Shown piece after piece: positions 32,765 through 40,685 of a stretch of 50,556 bases of DNA. Both the position numbers and the translations under genes were made by a program. The stretch is from Streptomyces sp. JJ36. Lineage in GTDB: Bacteria; Actinomycetota; Actinomycetes; Streptomycetales; Streptomycetaceae. A model generated the notes under the pieces. The model was given only the letters and a program-made list of their open reading frames with translations. It was not told the DNA's origin and searched no databases. Location of the stretch: NCBI RefSeq assembly GCF_021696945.1, contig NZ_JACYHE010000043.1, positions 1 through 50,556 on the forward strand. Reading direction: 5' to 3'. Positions within the stretch are counted from its first letter, which is position 1. Every line of letters starts with the position of its first letter.

Positions 32765-34027
32765 ATGAACGCGACCCAACACTCCGTGGTCGTCACCGGT
32801 ATCGGCGCAACCACACCGCTGGGTGGCGACAGTGCCTCGGCCTGGGAGGGCCTGGTCGCCGGTCGCTCCGGCGTACGCCTCCTGGAGCAGGACTGGGCGG
32901 CCGAGCTGCCGGTCCGCATCGCCGCGCCGGTCGCGGTGGAGCCCACCGAGCTGATCCCCCGTCCGCAGGCCCGCAAGATGGACCGCTCGGCGCAGTTCGC
33001 GCTGGTCGCAGCCCGCGAGGCCTGGCAGGACGCGGGCTTCAGCGCCCGGGCGGGAGAGGAGGCGGCCGTCGACCCGGACCGGCTCGGCACCGTCATCGCC
33101 TCCGGCATCGGCGGCGTCACCACGCTCCTCGACCAGTACGACGTGCTGCGGGAGAAGGGCGTCCGCAAGGTGTCGCCGCACACCGTGCCGATGCTCATGC
33201 CGAACAGCCCGTCGGCGAACGTCGGGCTGGAGGTCAACGCCCGGGCGGGCGTGCACACCCCGGTCAGCGCCTGCGCCTCGGGCTCGGAGGCCATCGGGTA
33301 CGCGGTGGAGATGATCCGCACCGGCCGGGCGGACGTCGTCGTCGCGGGCGGCACGGAGGCGGCCATCCACCCGCTGCCGATCGCCGCGTTCGGCAACATG
33401 ATGGCGATGTCGAAGAACAACGAGGACCCGGCGGGCGCCTCGCGGCCCTTCGACGTCGACCGGAACGGGTTCGTGCTGGGCGAGGGCGCCGGGGTGCTGG
33501 TGCTGGAGTCCGCCGAGCACGCGGCCCGGCGCGGCGCCCGGGTGTACGCGGAGGCCGTGGGCCAGGGCATCTCGGCCGACAGCCACCACATCACCCAGCC
33601 GGAGCCCAGCGGGAACGGCATCGCGCACGCCCTGCAGAACCTGATGGCCGGCACCGACCTGCAGGCCGAGGAGATCGTGCACGTCAACGCGCACGCGACC
33701 TCCACGCCGCAGGGCGACATCGCGGAGCTGCTGGCACTGCGCAAGGTCTTCGGTACGGACGTGGACCACATGGCGGTCTCCGCCACCAAGTCGATGACCG
33801 GTCACCTGCTCGGCGGTGCCGGAGGCATCGAGACGGTGGCCGCCATCCAGGCGCTCCACCACCGGCAGGCGCCGCCGACGATCAACATCGCCACCCTCGA
33901 TCCGGAGGCGGACGCCGACATCGTCCGGGGTGCACCGCGGAAGCTCCCCGAGGGCCGCATCGTGGCGCTCAACAACTCCTTCGGCTTCGGCGGTCACAAC
34001 GTGGTGCTGGCCTTCCGCACCGTCTGA
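32765..34027 (+). CDS. fabF: Beta-ketoacyl-ACP synthase II
   Basis: A 420-residue elongating condensing enzyme. Catalytic residues: Cys170 in TPVSACASGSEAIG, His in VNAHATSTPQGD, Lys in SATKSMTGHLLGGAGG, and the second His in the same segment. The gatekeeper region near the C-terminus reads NNSFGFGGHNVVLAF. The ATG 32765 has GGAGA 10 nt upstream. It is the last gene of the fab operon, which ends at a 19-bp-stem terminator 38 bp after its stop. Confidence 0.97.
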   Translation: MNATQHSVVVTGIGATTPLGGDSASAWEGLVAGRSGVRLLEQDWAAELPVRIAAPVAVEPTELIPRPQARKMDRSAQFALVAAREAWQDAGFSARAGEEAAVDPDRLGTVIASGIGGVTTLLDQYDVLREKGVRKVSPHTVPMLMPNSPSANVGLEVNARAGVHTPVSACASGSEAIGYAVEMIRTGRADVVVAGGTEAAIHPLPIAAFGNMMAMSKNNEDPAGASRPFDVDRNGFVLGEGAGVLVLESAEHAARRGARVYAEAVGQGISADSHHITQPEPSGNGIAHALQNLMAGTDLQAEEIVHVNAHATSTPQGDIAELLALRKVFGTDVDHMAVSATKSMTGHLLGGAGGIETVAAIQALHHRQAPPTINIATLDPEADADIVRGAPRKLPEGRIVALNNSFGFGGHNVVLAFRTV

Positions 34028-34065
34028 CCGAAGCGTCCGGCCGAGGCACGGTACGCCTCCGCACC

Positions 34066-34107
34066 AGGCCCGGGCCGCCGCAGCGCAGGCTGCGGCGGCC
34101 CGGGCCT
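34066..34107. terminator. Very strong 19-bp-stem terminator after fabF
   Basis: Arms at 34066-34084 and 34089-34107 are perfectly complementary over 19 bp around the loop GCAG. It lies between convergent genes (fabF and the oxidoreductase) and can end both. Confidence 0.85.
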
Positions 34108-34148
34108 CGCCGGTGCTTCCGGCTGTGCGCGTCCCGGAGCCGCGGCGG

Positions 34149-35135
34149 CTACCGCTGCCCGCCCTCCGGGCCCCTCTGCCGCCGGTCCGCTGCACCGCCG
34201 TCCTGCTCGCCGTCCGCCGCACCGCCCGCCCCACCGGCCCCTTCGGCCTCTTCGGCCAGTTCAGCCCCGGCGAACCCGGCAAAGTACGAGGCCGCCATGT
34301 CCTCGTGGGCGTGGCCCTGGCGCGCGGCCCGCCGGAAACGCTCGGCCCCGGCGGCGGCCAGGTCCATCCGTACGCCCGCCGCCCCGGCCGCGGCGACGAT
34401 CAGCCGGGCGTCCTTCTCCGCCGTCGCCACGGCGAAGCTCGGCTCGAACCGCCCCGAACGGATCACCTCGGACTTCGCACGCAGATACCCCATGTCCAGC
34501 GGTCCCCCGGCGACCGCGTCCAGGAAGCGCTGCGGGTCCACGCCGAGGCCCTCGGCCAGCGCCAGCGCCTCCGCGACACCGTGCGTGACCGTGAGGACCC
34601 AGCTGTTGCACACCAGCTTGAGACGGGTGGCCTCGCCCGGGCGTTCGCCCACCCACACCGTGCGCGCGGCCACGGCGTCCAGCACGGGCTCCAGCGGCGT
34701 ACGGGCCTCCTCCGGCCCGGCGGCGAGCACGGTCAGCGTGCCCTGCTCGGCCGGCTCCCGGGTGCCCAGCACGGGTGCGTCGACGAAGCGCAGGCCGTGC
34801 TCCTCGGCGAGGGCCACGAAGGTCCCCGCCTCCTCCGGGCCGGCGGTGGTGGTCTGCAGCCACACCGCGCCGGGCCGCAGGGCCGGGGTCGCGGCCCGCA
34901 TGCTCTCCAGGGCCGCCGCCCCGTCGTGGACCATGGTGAGCACCACCGAGGCCCCGTCGGCGGCCTCCGCGGGAGTACCGGCGACCCGGGCCCCGTCCGC
35001 GGCGAGCGGCTCGGCACGGGCCCGGGTACGGTTCCAGACCCGGACGTCGAGCCCGGCACGGCAGAGGTTGCGGGCCATGGCGGAACCCATGATTCCGGTG
35101 CCCAGCACGGCGACTGACAGCTTCTCGGGTGACAT
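34149..35135 (-). CDS. NAD(P)-dependent beta-hydroxyacid dehydrogenase-like protein
   Basis: A 328-residue member of the 3-hydroxyisobutyrate dehydrogenase family. The Rossmann motif is VAVLGTGIMGSAMARNLCRA (9-28); VDAPVLGTREPAEQGTLTVL is the substrate-binding signature; the catalytic Lys is in TRLKLVCNSWVL. Residues about 300-328 are an unusual low-complexity acidic/Ala/Gly tail (EEAEGAGGAGGAADGEQ) beyond the family core. Leaderless translation is predicted: ATG 35135 lies 6 nt after a -10 box whose 19-bp spacer carries a 16-bp perfect palindrome, a MerR-type promoter. The family reduces or oxidises small hydroxyacids or succinic semialdehyde; its real substrate is unknown. Confidence 0.88.
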   Translation of the reverse strand: MSPEKLSVAVLGTGIMGSAMARNLCRAGLDVRVWNRTRARAEPLAADGARVAGTPAEAADGASVVLTMVHDGAAALESMRAATPALRPGAVWLQTTTAGPEEAGTFVALAEEHGLRFVDAPVLGTREPAEQGTLTVLAAGPEEARTPLEPVLDAVAARTVWVGERPGEATRLKLVCNSWVLTVTHGVAEALALAEGLGVDPQRFLDAVAGGPLDMGYLRAKSEVIRSGRFEPSFAVATAEKDARLIVAAAGAAGVRMDLAAAGAERFRRAARQGHAHEDMAASYFAGFAGAELAEEAEGAGGAGGAADGEQDGGAADRRQRGPEGGQR

Positions 35136-35141
35136 GGCGGC

Positions 35142-35172
35142 ACGGTACGGCCTGGAGCGCGCTCCAGGGCAA
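35142..35172 (-). promoter_or_regulatory. MerR-type promoter with perfect palindrome spacer
   Basis: On the minus strand: -35 TTGCCC (35172-35167), a 19-bp spacer TGGAGCGCGCTCCAGGCCG, -10 TACCGT (35147-35142), then 6 nt to ATG 35135. The palindrome CTGGAGCGCGCTCCAG (35152-35167) fills most of the spacer. It closely parallels the promoter at 26641-26671 in box sequence, spacer length and the 6-nt distance to ATG. Confidence 0.8.
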
Positions 35173-35256
35173 GGATGCGGCACGGCGTGGCGGACCGGGC
35201 GGGCGACCGTGGCGGCGGCGGCCCCTCCGGGCGGCGGCGCAGGCGCCGGCCAGACC

Positions 35257-35751
35257 CTAGACCACCTGGTGCAGCCAGCGCACGGGGGCGCCCTCGCCCG
35301 CGTAGCGGAAGGGCTCCAGTTCGTCGTCCCAGGGCTTGCCGAGCAGCCGGGCGATCTCCGCCTCCAGCTCGCTCTCCCCGCGGGTCGCACGGGCCACGGC
35401 GGCCCGCAGCCGGTCCTCGGGGATGAGAATGTCCCCGTGCATGCCGGTGACCGCGTGGAACATGCCGAGCTCGGGGGTGGAGCTGTAGCGCTCGCCCTCC
35501 GCCGTGGCGCACGGCTCGGCGGTCACCTCGAAGCGCAGCAGGTGCCAGCCGCGCAGCGAGGAGGCCAGCTTGGAGGCGGTGCCGGGATCGCCCTGCCAGG
35601 AGAACTCCGAGCGCCAGGTGCCGGGGGAGGCGGGCTGTCTGATCCAGTCGAGGGCCACGCGGCTGCCGAGGACTCCAGCCACGGCCCACTCGACGTGCGG
35701 GCACAGCGCGCGGGGCGCGGAGTGCACGAACAGAACTCCACGTGTCGTCAC
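35257..35751 (-). CDS. DUF3145 family protein
   Basis: A 164-residue protein: TTRGVLFVHSAPRALCPHVE, VEWAVAGVLGSRVALDWI, WRSEFSWQGDPGTASKLASS, GEGAPVRWLHQVV at the end. This is DUF3145, found throughout actinobacteria close to the fab genes. GGAGG 5 nt before GTG 35751 fixes the start. No membrane segments. Function unknown; the constant position near fabF hints at a link to lipid synthesis but nothing in the sequence proves it. Confidence 0.88.
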   Translation of the reverse strand: MTTRGVLFVHSAPRALCPHVEWAVAGVLGSRVALDWIRQPASPGTWRSEFSWQGDPGTASKLASSLRGWHLLRFEVTAEPCATAEGERYSSTPELGMFHAVTGMHGDILIPEDRLRAAVARATRGESELEAEIARLLGKPWDDELEPFRYAGEGAPVRWLHQVV

Positions 35752-36052
35752 CGGGACCTCCAGTGCGGTTCGAGGTGCGCCTTCCCCAGCGGCCTCGACT
35801 ACCTACCGGTCATGCGCCGGATCAGCGCCTGACATTCTGCACCATCGGTCACTTCCCTACGAGCTCCCGAGGTGACGAACAGTAAACACCATTGCGGGCA
35901 ATTATCCCCGAAAGGGACACTGGGTGACGTCGTGTGATTTTCCACCGTCACCCGGGCCGCGCAGGTCCACCGCCCTGGGAGAAAGCTACCGCGCCACGCC
36001 GGGCGGCGAGTGACGTACCGTCGGATGAAACCCGGAATCGTGGGGAGCAGGG
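35752..36052. other. 301-bp divergent intergenic region, relatively AT-rich
   Basis: No gene is seen. It separates the DUF3145 gene (leftward) from the SGNH lipoprotein gene (rightward) and contains the most AT-rich stretch in this part of the window (about 35875-35945). GGGTGAC and GTCACCC (about 35922-35958) form a spaced inverted repeat. On the minus strand TAGGGA could be a -10 box for DUF3145. GGGGAG precedes the lipoprotein ATG. Confidence 0.4.
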
Positions 36053-37000
36053 ATGCGAGACGACGACGCGGAGGCGGCAGCGAGCGCGCCACCGCCCCGC
36101 CGCACGCCGTCGCGCGCCCGGATCCGCACCGTCGTCGCCGGGGCCCTGCTGCTGCCGATCCTGGCGGGAGTGGGGTTCGCCGCCTGCGGGGACGAGGCCC
36201 CGGACGCGGGACCACCCCCGGACGCCCACCGGGCTGAGGCGCCGGCGCGCCCGTCCCCCACGCCCTCCTGGGACCGCAGCCCGGACTCGCTCGCCGCGGT
36301 CGGCGACTCGATCACCCGCGCCTTCGACGCCTGTTCGCTGCTGGCCGACTGCCCCGGCGCCTCCTGGGCGACGGGCACCGATCCGGAGATCGACAGTCTG
36401 GCCGCACGGCTGCTCGACGACCCCGCGAAGCGGAGCTGGAACTTCGCGGAGAGCGGGGCGCTCATGGCGGACCTGCCGGACCAGATGGAACGCGCGGCCC
36501 GAAAGGCTCCGGAGCTGGTCACGGTCATGGCCGGCGGTAACGACGCCTGCCGCCCGACGGTCGACGCGATGACTCCGGTGGCCGACTTCCGCGCCCAGCT
36601 CCGCCGGGCCCTGCGCGTGCTGCGCCGGGAGGCGCCCGGGACACAGGTGTACGTGGCGAGCGTGCCGAACCTCCGGCGGCTGTGGTCCGAGGGCCGGAAG
36701 AACCCGCTGGGCCGGCGCATCTGGGACCTGGGCATCTGCCAGTCCATGCTGCGCGACCCGCAGGCGACGGGCCGGGCCGCGACGCAGCGGCGCTCCCTGG
36801 TGCACACGCGGGTCCTTGCGTACAACCGGGTACTGGAAGAGGTCTGCGCCACGGACGAGAAGTGCCGCTACGACGGCGGCGCGGTCTTCGGCTTCCGGTT
36901 CACCGAGGAGGAGTTGAGCCGGTGGGACTGGTTCCACCCGAGCCGGGAGGGGCAGCGGGAACTCGCGGAACTGGCCTACCGCCGGATCACGGCACCCTGA
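36053..37000 (+). CDS. SGNH/GDSL-family hydrolase, lipoprotein
   Basis: A 315-residue extracytoplasmic esterase-like protein. A 24-residue basic N-terminus is followed by a hydrophobic stretch (TVVAGALLLPILAGVGFAAC) ending in a lipobox-like FAAC with Cys45, so it is probably lipid-anchored. The catalytic Ser86 is in SLAAVGDSITRAF (block I); Asn is in VMAGGNDAC (block III); the Asp-His pair is in WDWFHPSREG (block V). This is the SGNH fold of esterases and lipases acting on acylated glycans or lipids. The segment 46-75 is Pro/Ala-rich, as in lipoprotein tethers. Confidence 0.85.
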   Translation: MRDDDAEAAASAPPPRRTPSRARIRTVVAGALLLPILAGVGFAACGDEAPDAGPPPDAHRAEAPARPSPTPSWDRSPDSLAAVGDSITRAFDACSLLADCPGASWATGTDPEIDSLAARLLDDPAKRSWNFAESGALMADLPDQMERAARKAPELVTVMAGGNDACRPTVDAMTPVADFRAQLRRALRVLRREAPGTQVYVASVPNLRRLWSEGRKNPLGRRIWDLGICQSMLRDPQATGRAATQRRSLVHTRVLAYNRVLEEVCATDEKCRYDGGAVFGFRFTEEELSRWDWFHPSREGQRELAELAYRRITAP

Positions 37001-37018
37001 CGCCGCGCGCCGGCGCCG

Positions 37019-37558
37019 TCACCCGGCGCCGCGGTGCGCAGCGTCGCCGGGCGGCTCACCCGGGGCGCTGCCGTCCGGGGTGCCGGCGTCCGGGGCACTG
37101 CCGCCCGCCGTGCTCTCGCCCAGCATCCGGCGCAGCAGGTCCCGCAGGAGCCGGCGCTCCAGCGAGGTGAGCCCGGCCAGCGGCTCGCGGGCGAAGTCGA
37201 GCGAGCCCCGCAGGCCCTCCGCCGTGCTGCGGCCCGACGCGGTGGCGGCCGCCAGCTTGACCCTGCGGTCCGCCGGGTCCGGGCGCCGCTCGACAAGACC
37301 GCGGGCCTCCAGCCGGTCGACTATGCCCGTGACGTTGGACGGCTCGCACTTCAGGCGCACGGCCACCTTGCGCATCGGCATCGGCTCGCGGGCGAGCAGC
37401 GCCAGCACCCGCGCCTGGGCCCCGGTCAGCGCGTGCTCGGCGGCCGCGAGCTCGTACTCCTCGTGATACCGCGCCACGACGGTGCCGATGAGATCGACGA
37501 CCTCGCGGGTGAGGGGGTCGGCGGGCCCGCCGGTGGGGGGCGCTGGTGAGGTGGCCAT
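37019..37558 (-). CDS. MarR-family transcriptional regulator
   Basis: A 179-residue regulator with a winged HTH: ALTGAQARVLALLAREPMPM, RKVAVRLKCEPSNVTGIVDR, LEARGLVERRPDPADRRVKL (wing with the conserved DxRxxxL pattern). The last 30 residues are Gly/Pro/Ala-rich and unlikely to fold. No N-terminal redox Cys of the OhrR type is present; its only Cys is in the recognition region (RLKCEPS). It is divergent from the MDR oxidoreductase; a perfect 17-bp dyad lies in the 84-bp gap. Predicted to repress that gene and its own. Confidence 0.88.
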   Translation of the reverse strand: MATSPAPPTGGPADPLTREVVDLIGTVVARYHEEYELAAAEHALTGAQARVLALLAREPMPMRKVAVRLKCEPSNVTGIVDRLEARGLVERRPDPADRRVKLAAATASGRSTAEGLRGSLDFAREPLAGLTSLERRLLRDLLRRMLGESTAGGSAPDAGTPDGSAPGEPPGDAAHRGAG

Positions 37559-37580
37559 GGCACGCAGCGTACCCGATTGC

Positions 37581-37610
37581 TTGACAACCTGAAATATTCA
37601 GGTGCACAGT
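37581..37610 (+). promoter_or_regulatory. MarR operator embedded in divergent promoters
   Basis: ACCTGAA-ATA-TTCAGGT (37587-37603) is a perfect 7-3-7 dyad placed directly after a consensus TTGACA (-35, 37581-37586) of the oxidoreductase promoter; a CACAGT -10-like box follows (spacer 18). On the minus strand, TTTCAG within the dyad and TACGCT 17 bp later could form the marR promoter. Binding to the dyad would therefore block both promoters. Confidence 0.7.
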
Positions 37611-37642
37611 TCTTTCAGCATCTGAAGCATCTGGAGGACCGC

Positions 37643-38701
37643 ATGACCCCGCCCGTTCCCGCCGATCCCGCCTCCCCCCAGCCCGCCGCGCTCCCGTCCA
37701 CCGGGCGCGAGTGGCACCTGGTCGCCCGCCCGCAGGGCTGGCCGACCCCGGAGAACTTCGCCCTCCGGGAGGCTCCGGTGGCCGCCCCCGGAGAGGGCGA
37801 GCTCCTCGTGCGCAACCTCTTCCTCTCCGTCGACCCGTACATGCGCGGGCGGATGAACGACGTGAAGTCCTATGTCCCTCCCTTCCAGCTCGACCAGCCG
37901 ATGGACGGCGGCGCCGTCGGCGTCGTGCTGGCCTCCCGGGCTGAGGGCTTCGCGCCCGGCGACCACGTGCTGCACGGGCTGGGCTGGCGGGAGTTCGCGA
38001 CGCTGGACGCCCGGCACGCGACGGTGGTCTCCGCCGACGCCGCCCCGCTCAGCACCTACCTGGGAGTGCTGGGCATGCCCGGTCTCACGGCCTACGCGGG
38101 ACTGCTGGAGGTGGCCTCCTTCCGCGCCGGCGACGCCGTCTTCGTGTCCGGCGCGGCAGGTGCCGTGGGCAGCCAGGTCGGCCAGATCGCCCGGATCAAG
38201 GGCGCCTCCCGGGTGATCGGCAGCGCCGGCTCGGACGAGAAGGTCCGGATGCTCACCGAGGAGTACGGCTTTGACGCCGCCTTCAACTACAAGAACGGCC
38301 CGGTGGCGGCCCAGTTGAAGGAGGCGGCGCCGGACGGCATCGACGTCTACTTCGACAACGTCGGCGGCGAGCACCTGGAGGCTGCCATCTCCTCGCTCAA
38401 CGTGCACGGGCGGGCGACCATCTGCGGCATGATCGCCCAGTACAACGCCACGGAGCCGCCCGCGGCGCCCCGGAACCTCGCCCTGGTGATCGGCAAGCGG
38501 CTGCGGCTCGAGGGGATGCTGGTGGGGGATCACGCCGCGCTCCAGCCGCAGTTCGTCGAGGAGGTGTCCGCCTGGATCCGCTCCGGTGAACTGACCTACC
38601 GGGAGACGGTCGTGGACGGAGTGGAGAACGCCGCGGACGCCTTCCTGGGCCTGCTCAAGGGGGAGAACACCGGCAAGATGGTGGTCCGCCTGGACGGCTG
38701 A
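37643..38701 (+). CDS. NADP-dependent oxidoreductase, zinc-free MDR family
   Basis: A 352-residue medium-chain reductase of the leukotriene B4 12-hydroxydehydrogenase/CurA type. It opens with WHLVARPQGWPTPENFALRE, a typical start for this group, has LFLSVDPYMRGRM, lacks zinc-binding Cys residues, and shows FVSGAAGAVGSQVGQIARIK (Rossmann) and YFDNVGGEHLEAAISSLN. Members reduce conjugated double bonds with NADPH. CTGGAGG 5 nt before ATG 37643 fixes the start. It is divergent from a MarR gene with an operator between, so it probably responds to a reactive enone or quinone-like compound; that is inference. Confidence 0.92.
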   Translation: MTPPVPADPASPQPAALPSTGREWHLVARPQGWPTPENFALREAPVAAPGEGELLVRNLFLSVDPYMRGRMNDVKSYVPPFQLDQPMDGGAVGVVLASRAEGFAPGDHVLHGLGWREFATLDARHATVVSADAAPLSTYLGVLGMPGLTAYAGLLEVASFRAGDAVFVSGAAGAVGSQVGQIARIKGASRVIGSAGSDEKVRMLTEEYGFDAAFNYKNGPVAAQLKEAAPDGIDVYFDNVGGEHLEAAISSLNVHGRATICGMIAQYNATEPPAAPRNLALVIGKRLRLEGMLVGDHAALQPQFVEEVSAWIRSGELTYRETVVDGVENAADAFLGLLKGENTGKMVVRLDG

Positions 38702-38864
38702 CACCGGCAGCGGCCCCTGCCCCGCGGCGGTCCGCCGCTATGACCCGTGCCACACCGCACCGGCCGCCTGCCGGGCCCGCCGGGGAGTGCGGATAGTCTC
38801 GCAACGGCACCGCCGGGGTCCTGGGCGCGAGCCCCCGGTGCCACGCGACGTAACAGGAGGATTC

Positions 38865-39293
38865 ATGTCCATCCAGCCCATCGACGTCAAGTACACCGCG
38901 GTCGCCACCGCCGAGAACGGCCGCGACGGCCGGGTCGCCACCGACGACGGCCGGCTCGACGTGGTCGTCAACCCGCCGGAGGCGATGGGCGGCAGTGGCG
39001 CGGGCACCAACCCGGAGCAGCTCTTCGCCGCCGGGTACAGCGCCTGCTTCCAGGGGGCGCTGGGCGTCGTCGCCCGGCGGGAGAACGCGGACGTCTCCGG
39101 CTCCACGGTGACCGCCGAGGTCGGCATCGGCTCCACCCCGGAGGGCGGCTTCGGGCTGACGGTCGAGCTGACCGCGAGCATCCCGGCAGTGGACACCGCC
39201 ACCGCCAAGGAACTGCTGGAGAAGGCCCACGAGGTCTGCCCGTATTCCTCGGCCACCCGGGGGAACATAGCCGTCTCGCTGAACGTCGCCTGA
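38865..39293 (+). CDS. ohr: Ohr-type organic hydroperoxide resistance peroxidase
   Basis: A 142-residue OsmC/Ohr-family thiol peroxidase that reduces organic hydroperoxides using lipoyl-type reductants. The catalytic Cys pair is in LFAAGYSACFQGAL (peroxidatic) and KAHEVCPYSSATRG (resolving). NPPEAMGGSGAGTNPEQL carries the conserved residues near the active site. AGGAGG 4 nt before ATG 38865 fixes the start. It is not paired with an OhrR gene here; the MarR at 37019-37558 is separated by another gene and lacks the OhrR sensing Cys. A large convergent terminator follows. Confidence 0.92.
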   Translation: MSIQPIDVKYTAVATAENGRDGRVATDDGRLDVVVNPPEAMGGSGAGTNPEQLFAAGYSACFQGALGVVARRENADVSGSTVTAEVGIGSTPEGGFGLTVELTASIPAVDTATAKELLEKAHEVCPYSSATRGNIAVSLNVA

Positions 39294-39311
39294 CCCGCGT
39301 CGGCACGGCCC

Positions 39312-39344
39312 GTGTGCCCGTCCCGCGCCGCGGGGCGGGCACAC
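39312..39344. terminator. 15-bp-stem hairpin between convergent ohr and alcohol dehydrogenase genes
   Basis: GTGTGCCCGTCCCGC (39312-39326), loop GCC, GCGGGGCGGGCACAC (39330-39344): 14 Watson-Crick pairs and one T-G wobble. It lies 18 bp after the ohr stop and serves both directions. Confidence 0.8.
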
Positions 39345-39383
39345 CGCGTCCGAGGCCCGTGCGGCCGGTCTGCGGGGGCCGCC

Positions 39384-40424
39384 TCAGACGGCCCCCGGGT
39401 CCGGACCCGTGGTGAGCAGCACCTTGCCGACGTCCGGGTCGGCGCTGGCGGCCAGCGCGATCGCCTCGTCGAAGCGGGTGAGCGGCAGTTCGTGCGTGAT
39501 CAGCGGCGCGGGATCGAGCAGGCCGGTGGCCAGTGCCCGCACCGCATGAGACCAGGCCGCGGGCGGTGCGCCGAAGACGGCACGGACGGTGAGCCGGGCG
39601 GTCACCAGCCGGACGGGGTCGATGCCGCGCGCCGCGGGCCCGGACAGCCCGGTGAGCACCACCCGTCCCCCGCGCCGCGCCATCCGGCAGGCGTCCTGTG
39701 CCGTGCCGGGCGCCCCGGCGGTCTCCAGCACCAGGTCGAAGTGGTCACTGTCGCCGTCCTCGGGCGCACGCGCCCGGGTCGCCCCCAGGGTCAGCGCCCG
39801 CTCGGCCCGGCGCAGCCGGGGGTCGACGACCAGCAACTCCGCGGGAGAGGAGGCGGCCAGGAGCTGGACGGCCAGCAGCCCGAGGGTTCCGGCCCCGAGG
39901 ACCGCGACCCGCTCGCCGGGCCGCGGCTCGGCGGCGAGCACCGCGTCCGCGACCACGGCGGCCGGCTCGAGCAGGGCGGCGGCGCGCAGGTCCGCGTGGT
40001 CGGGCAGGGGGTGAAGCAGCCGCGCGGGCACGAGCAGCGAGTCCGCGAAGGCCCCGGGGCGGGTGAAGCCGATCTCGTCGTAGCCCTCCCGGCAGAGCAT
40101 GGTCAGCCCCTCGCGGCACCGCTCGCAGGACTGGCAGGAGCGGAAGCCCTCGGCGACGGTCTTGCGACCGACCAGCCCCGGGTCCACCCCCTCCCCCACC
40201 GCGTCCACCGTGCCCGACCACTCGTGTCCCGGGGTGACGGGATAGCGTACGTACTCCGGTTCGCGGGTGCCCTCGTACACCTCGCGGTCGCTCGCACAGA
40301 TGCCCGCGGCGTGCACGGAGATCCGGGCCTCCCCGGGTCCCGGCTCCGCGCGGACTCCTCTGACCAGCCGGTGTTCCCCTGGGGCGTCGATCACGATGGC
40401 TCGGGCGGTGGTGGTCGTGGTCAC
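39384..40424 (-). CDS. Zinc-dependent alcohol dehydrogenase-like protein
   Basis: A 346-residue medium-chain dehydrogenase of the sorbitol/threonine dehydrogenase type. Catalytic-zinc ligands are in HAAGICASDREVYEG (Cys) and PVTPGHEWSGTV (His-Glu); the structural zinc motif is SCQSCERCREGLTMLC (four Cys). The nucleotide fold is VAVLGAGTLGLLAVQLLAA, with an acidic residue in VVDPRLRR suggesting NAD over NADP. GTG 40424 has GAAGGGAG 6 nt upstream. It follows a PucR-type regulator gene at a 261-bp distance on the same strand. The substrate, probably a polyol or sugar alcohol, is unknown. Confidence 0.9.
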   Translation of the reverse strand: MTTTTTARAIVIDAPGEHRLVRGVRAEPGPGEARISVHAAGICASDREVYEGTREPEYVRYPVTPGHEWSGTVDAVGEGVDPGLVGRKTVAEGFRSCQSCERCREGLTMLCREGYDEIGFTRPGAFADSLLVPARLLHPLPDHADLRAAALLEPAAVVADAVLAAEPRPGERVAVLGAGTLGLLAVQLLAASSPAELLVVDPRLRRAERALTLGATRARAPEDGDSDHFDLVLETAGAPGTAQDACRMARRGGRVVLTGLSGPAARGIDPVRLVTARLTVRAVFGAPPAAWSHAVRALATGLLDPAPLITHELPLTRFDEAIALAASADPDVGKVLLTTGPDPGAV

Positions 40425-40685
40425 CGCGACTCCCTTCGTCCGCCGCCGGGGCGGCGGTCACTGCTGCGGCACGTGCAGGTTCCGTTTCCGCGGCGGTGCG
40501 CCTGCCGAACCGGATGCGCTGCTGGGAGAATTGTGCCGCCGCGCCCTGGCGGAGATCGACCCGGACCCGCGCCCCGCGCCCCGCCTGACGGAGCCTCACA
40601 CGGAGGTACGGGCAGCAGGCGCAGGCCGCTGCGTACGACGTCGTGCGCGGGCGTGCCCTCGGGGCCGGGGAGGCGGGTGGGCGAG
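40425..40685. other. 261-bp gap between dehydrogenase and PucR-type gene
   Basis: No gene was recognised. It probably holds the promoter of the alcohol dehydrogenase gene (minus strand). GCCGCCGGGGCGGCGG-type GC clusters near 40440-40460 form weak palindromes. No clear consensus boxes were seen. Confidence 0.3.

Noticed and set aside
29033..34027. Polyketide or secondary-metabolite cluster
   Set aside because: FabD, FabH, ACP and FabF in this order next to fasR form the primary fatty-acid operon; no chain-length factor, ketoreductase or cyclase is present.
37019..39293. MarR regulator as OhrR for the nearby Ohr gene
   Set aside because: The N-terminal redox Cys of OhrR is missing and the perfect dyad lies at the oxidoreductase, not upstream of ohr.
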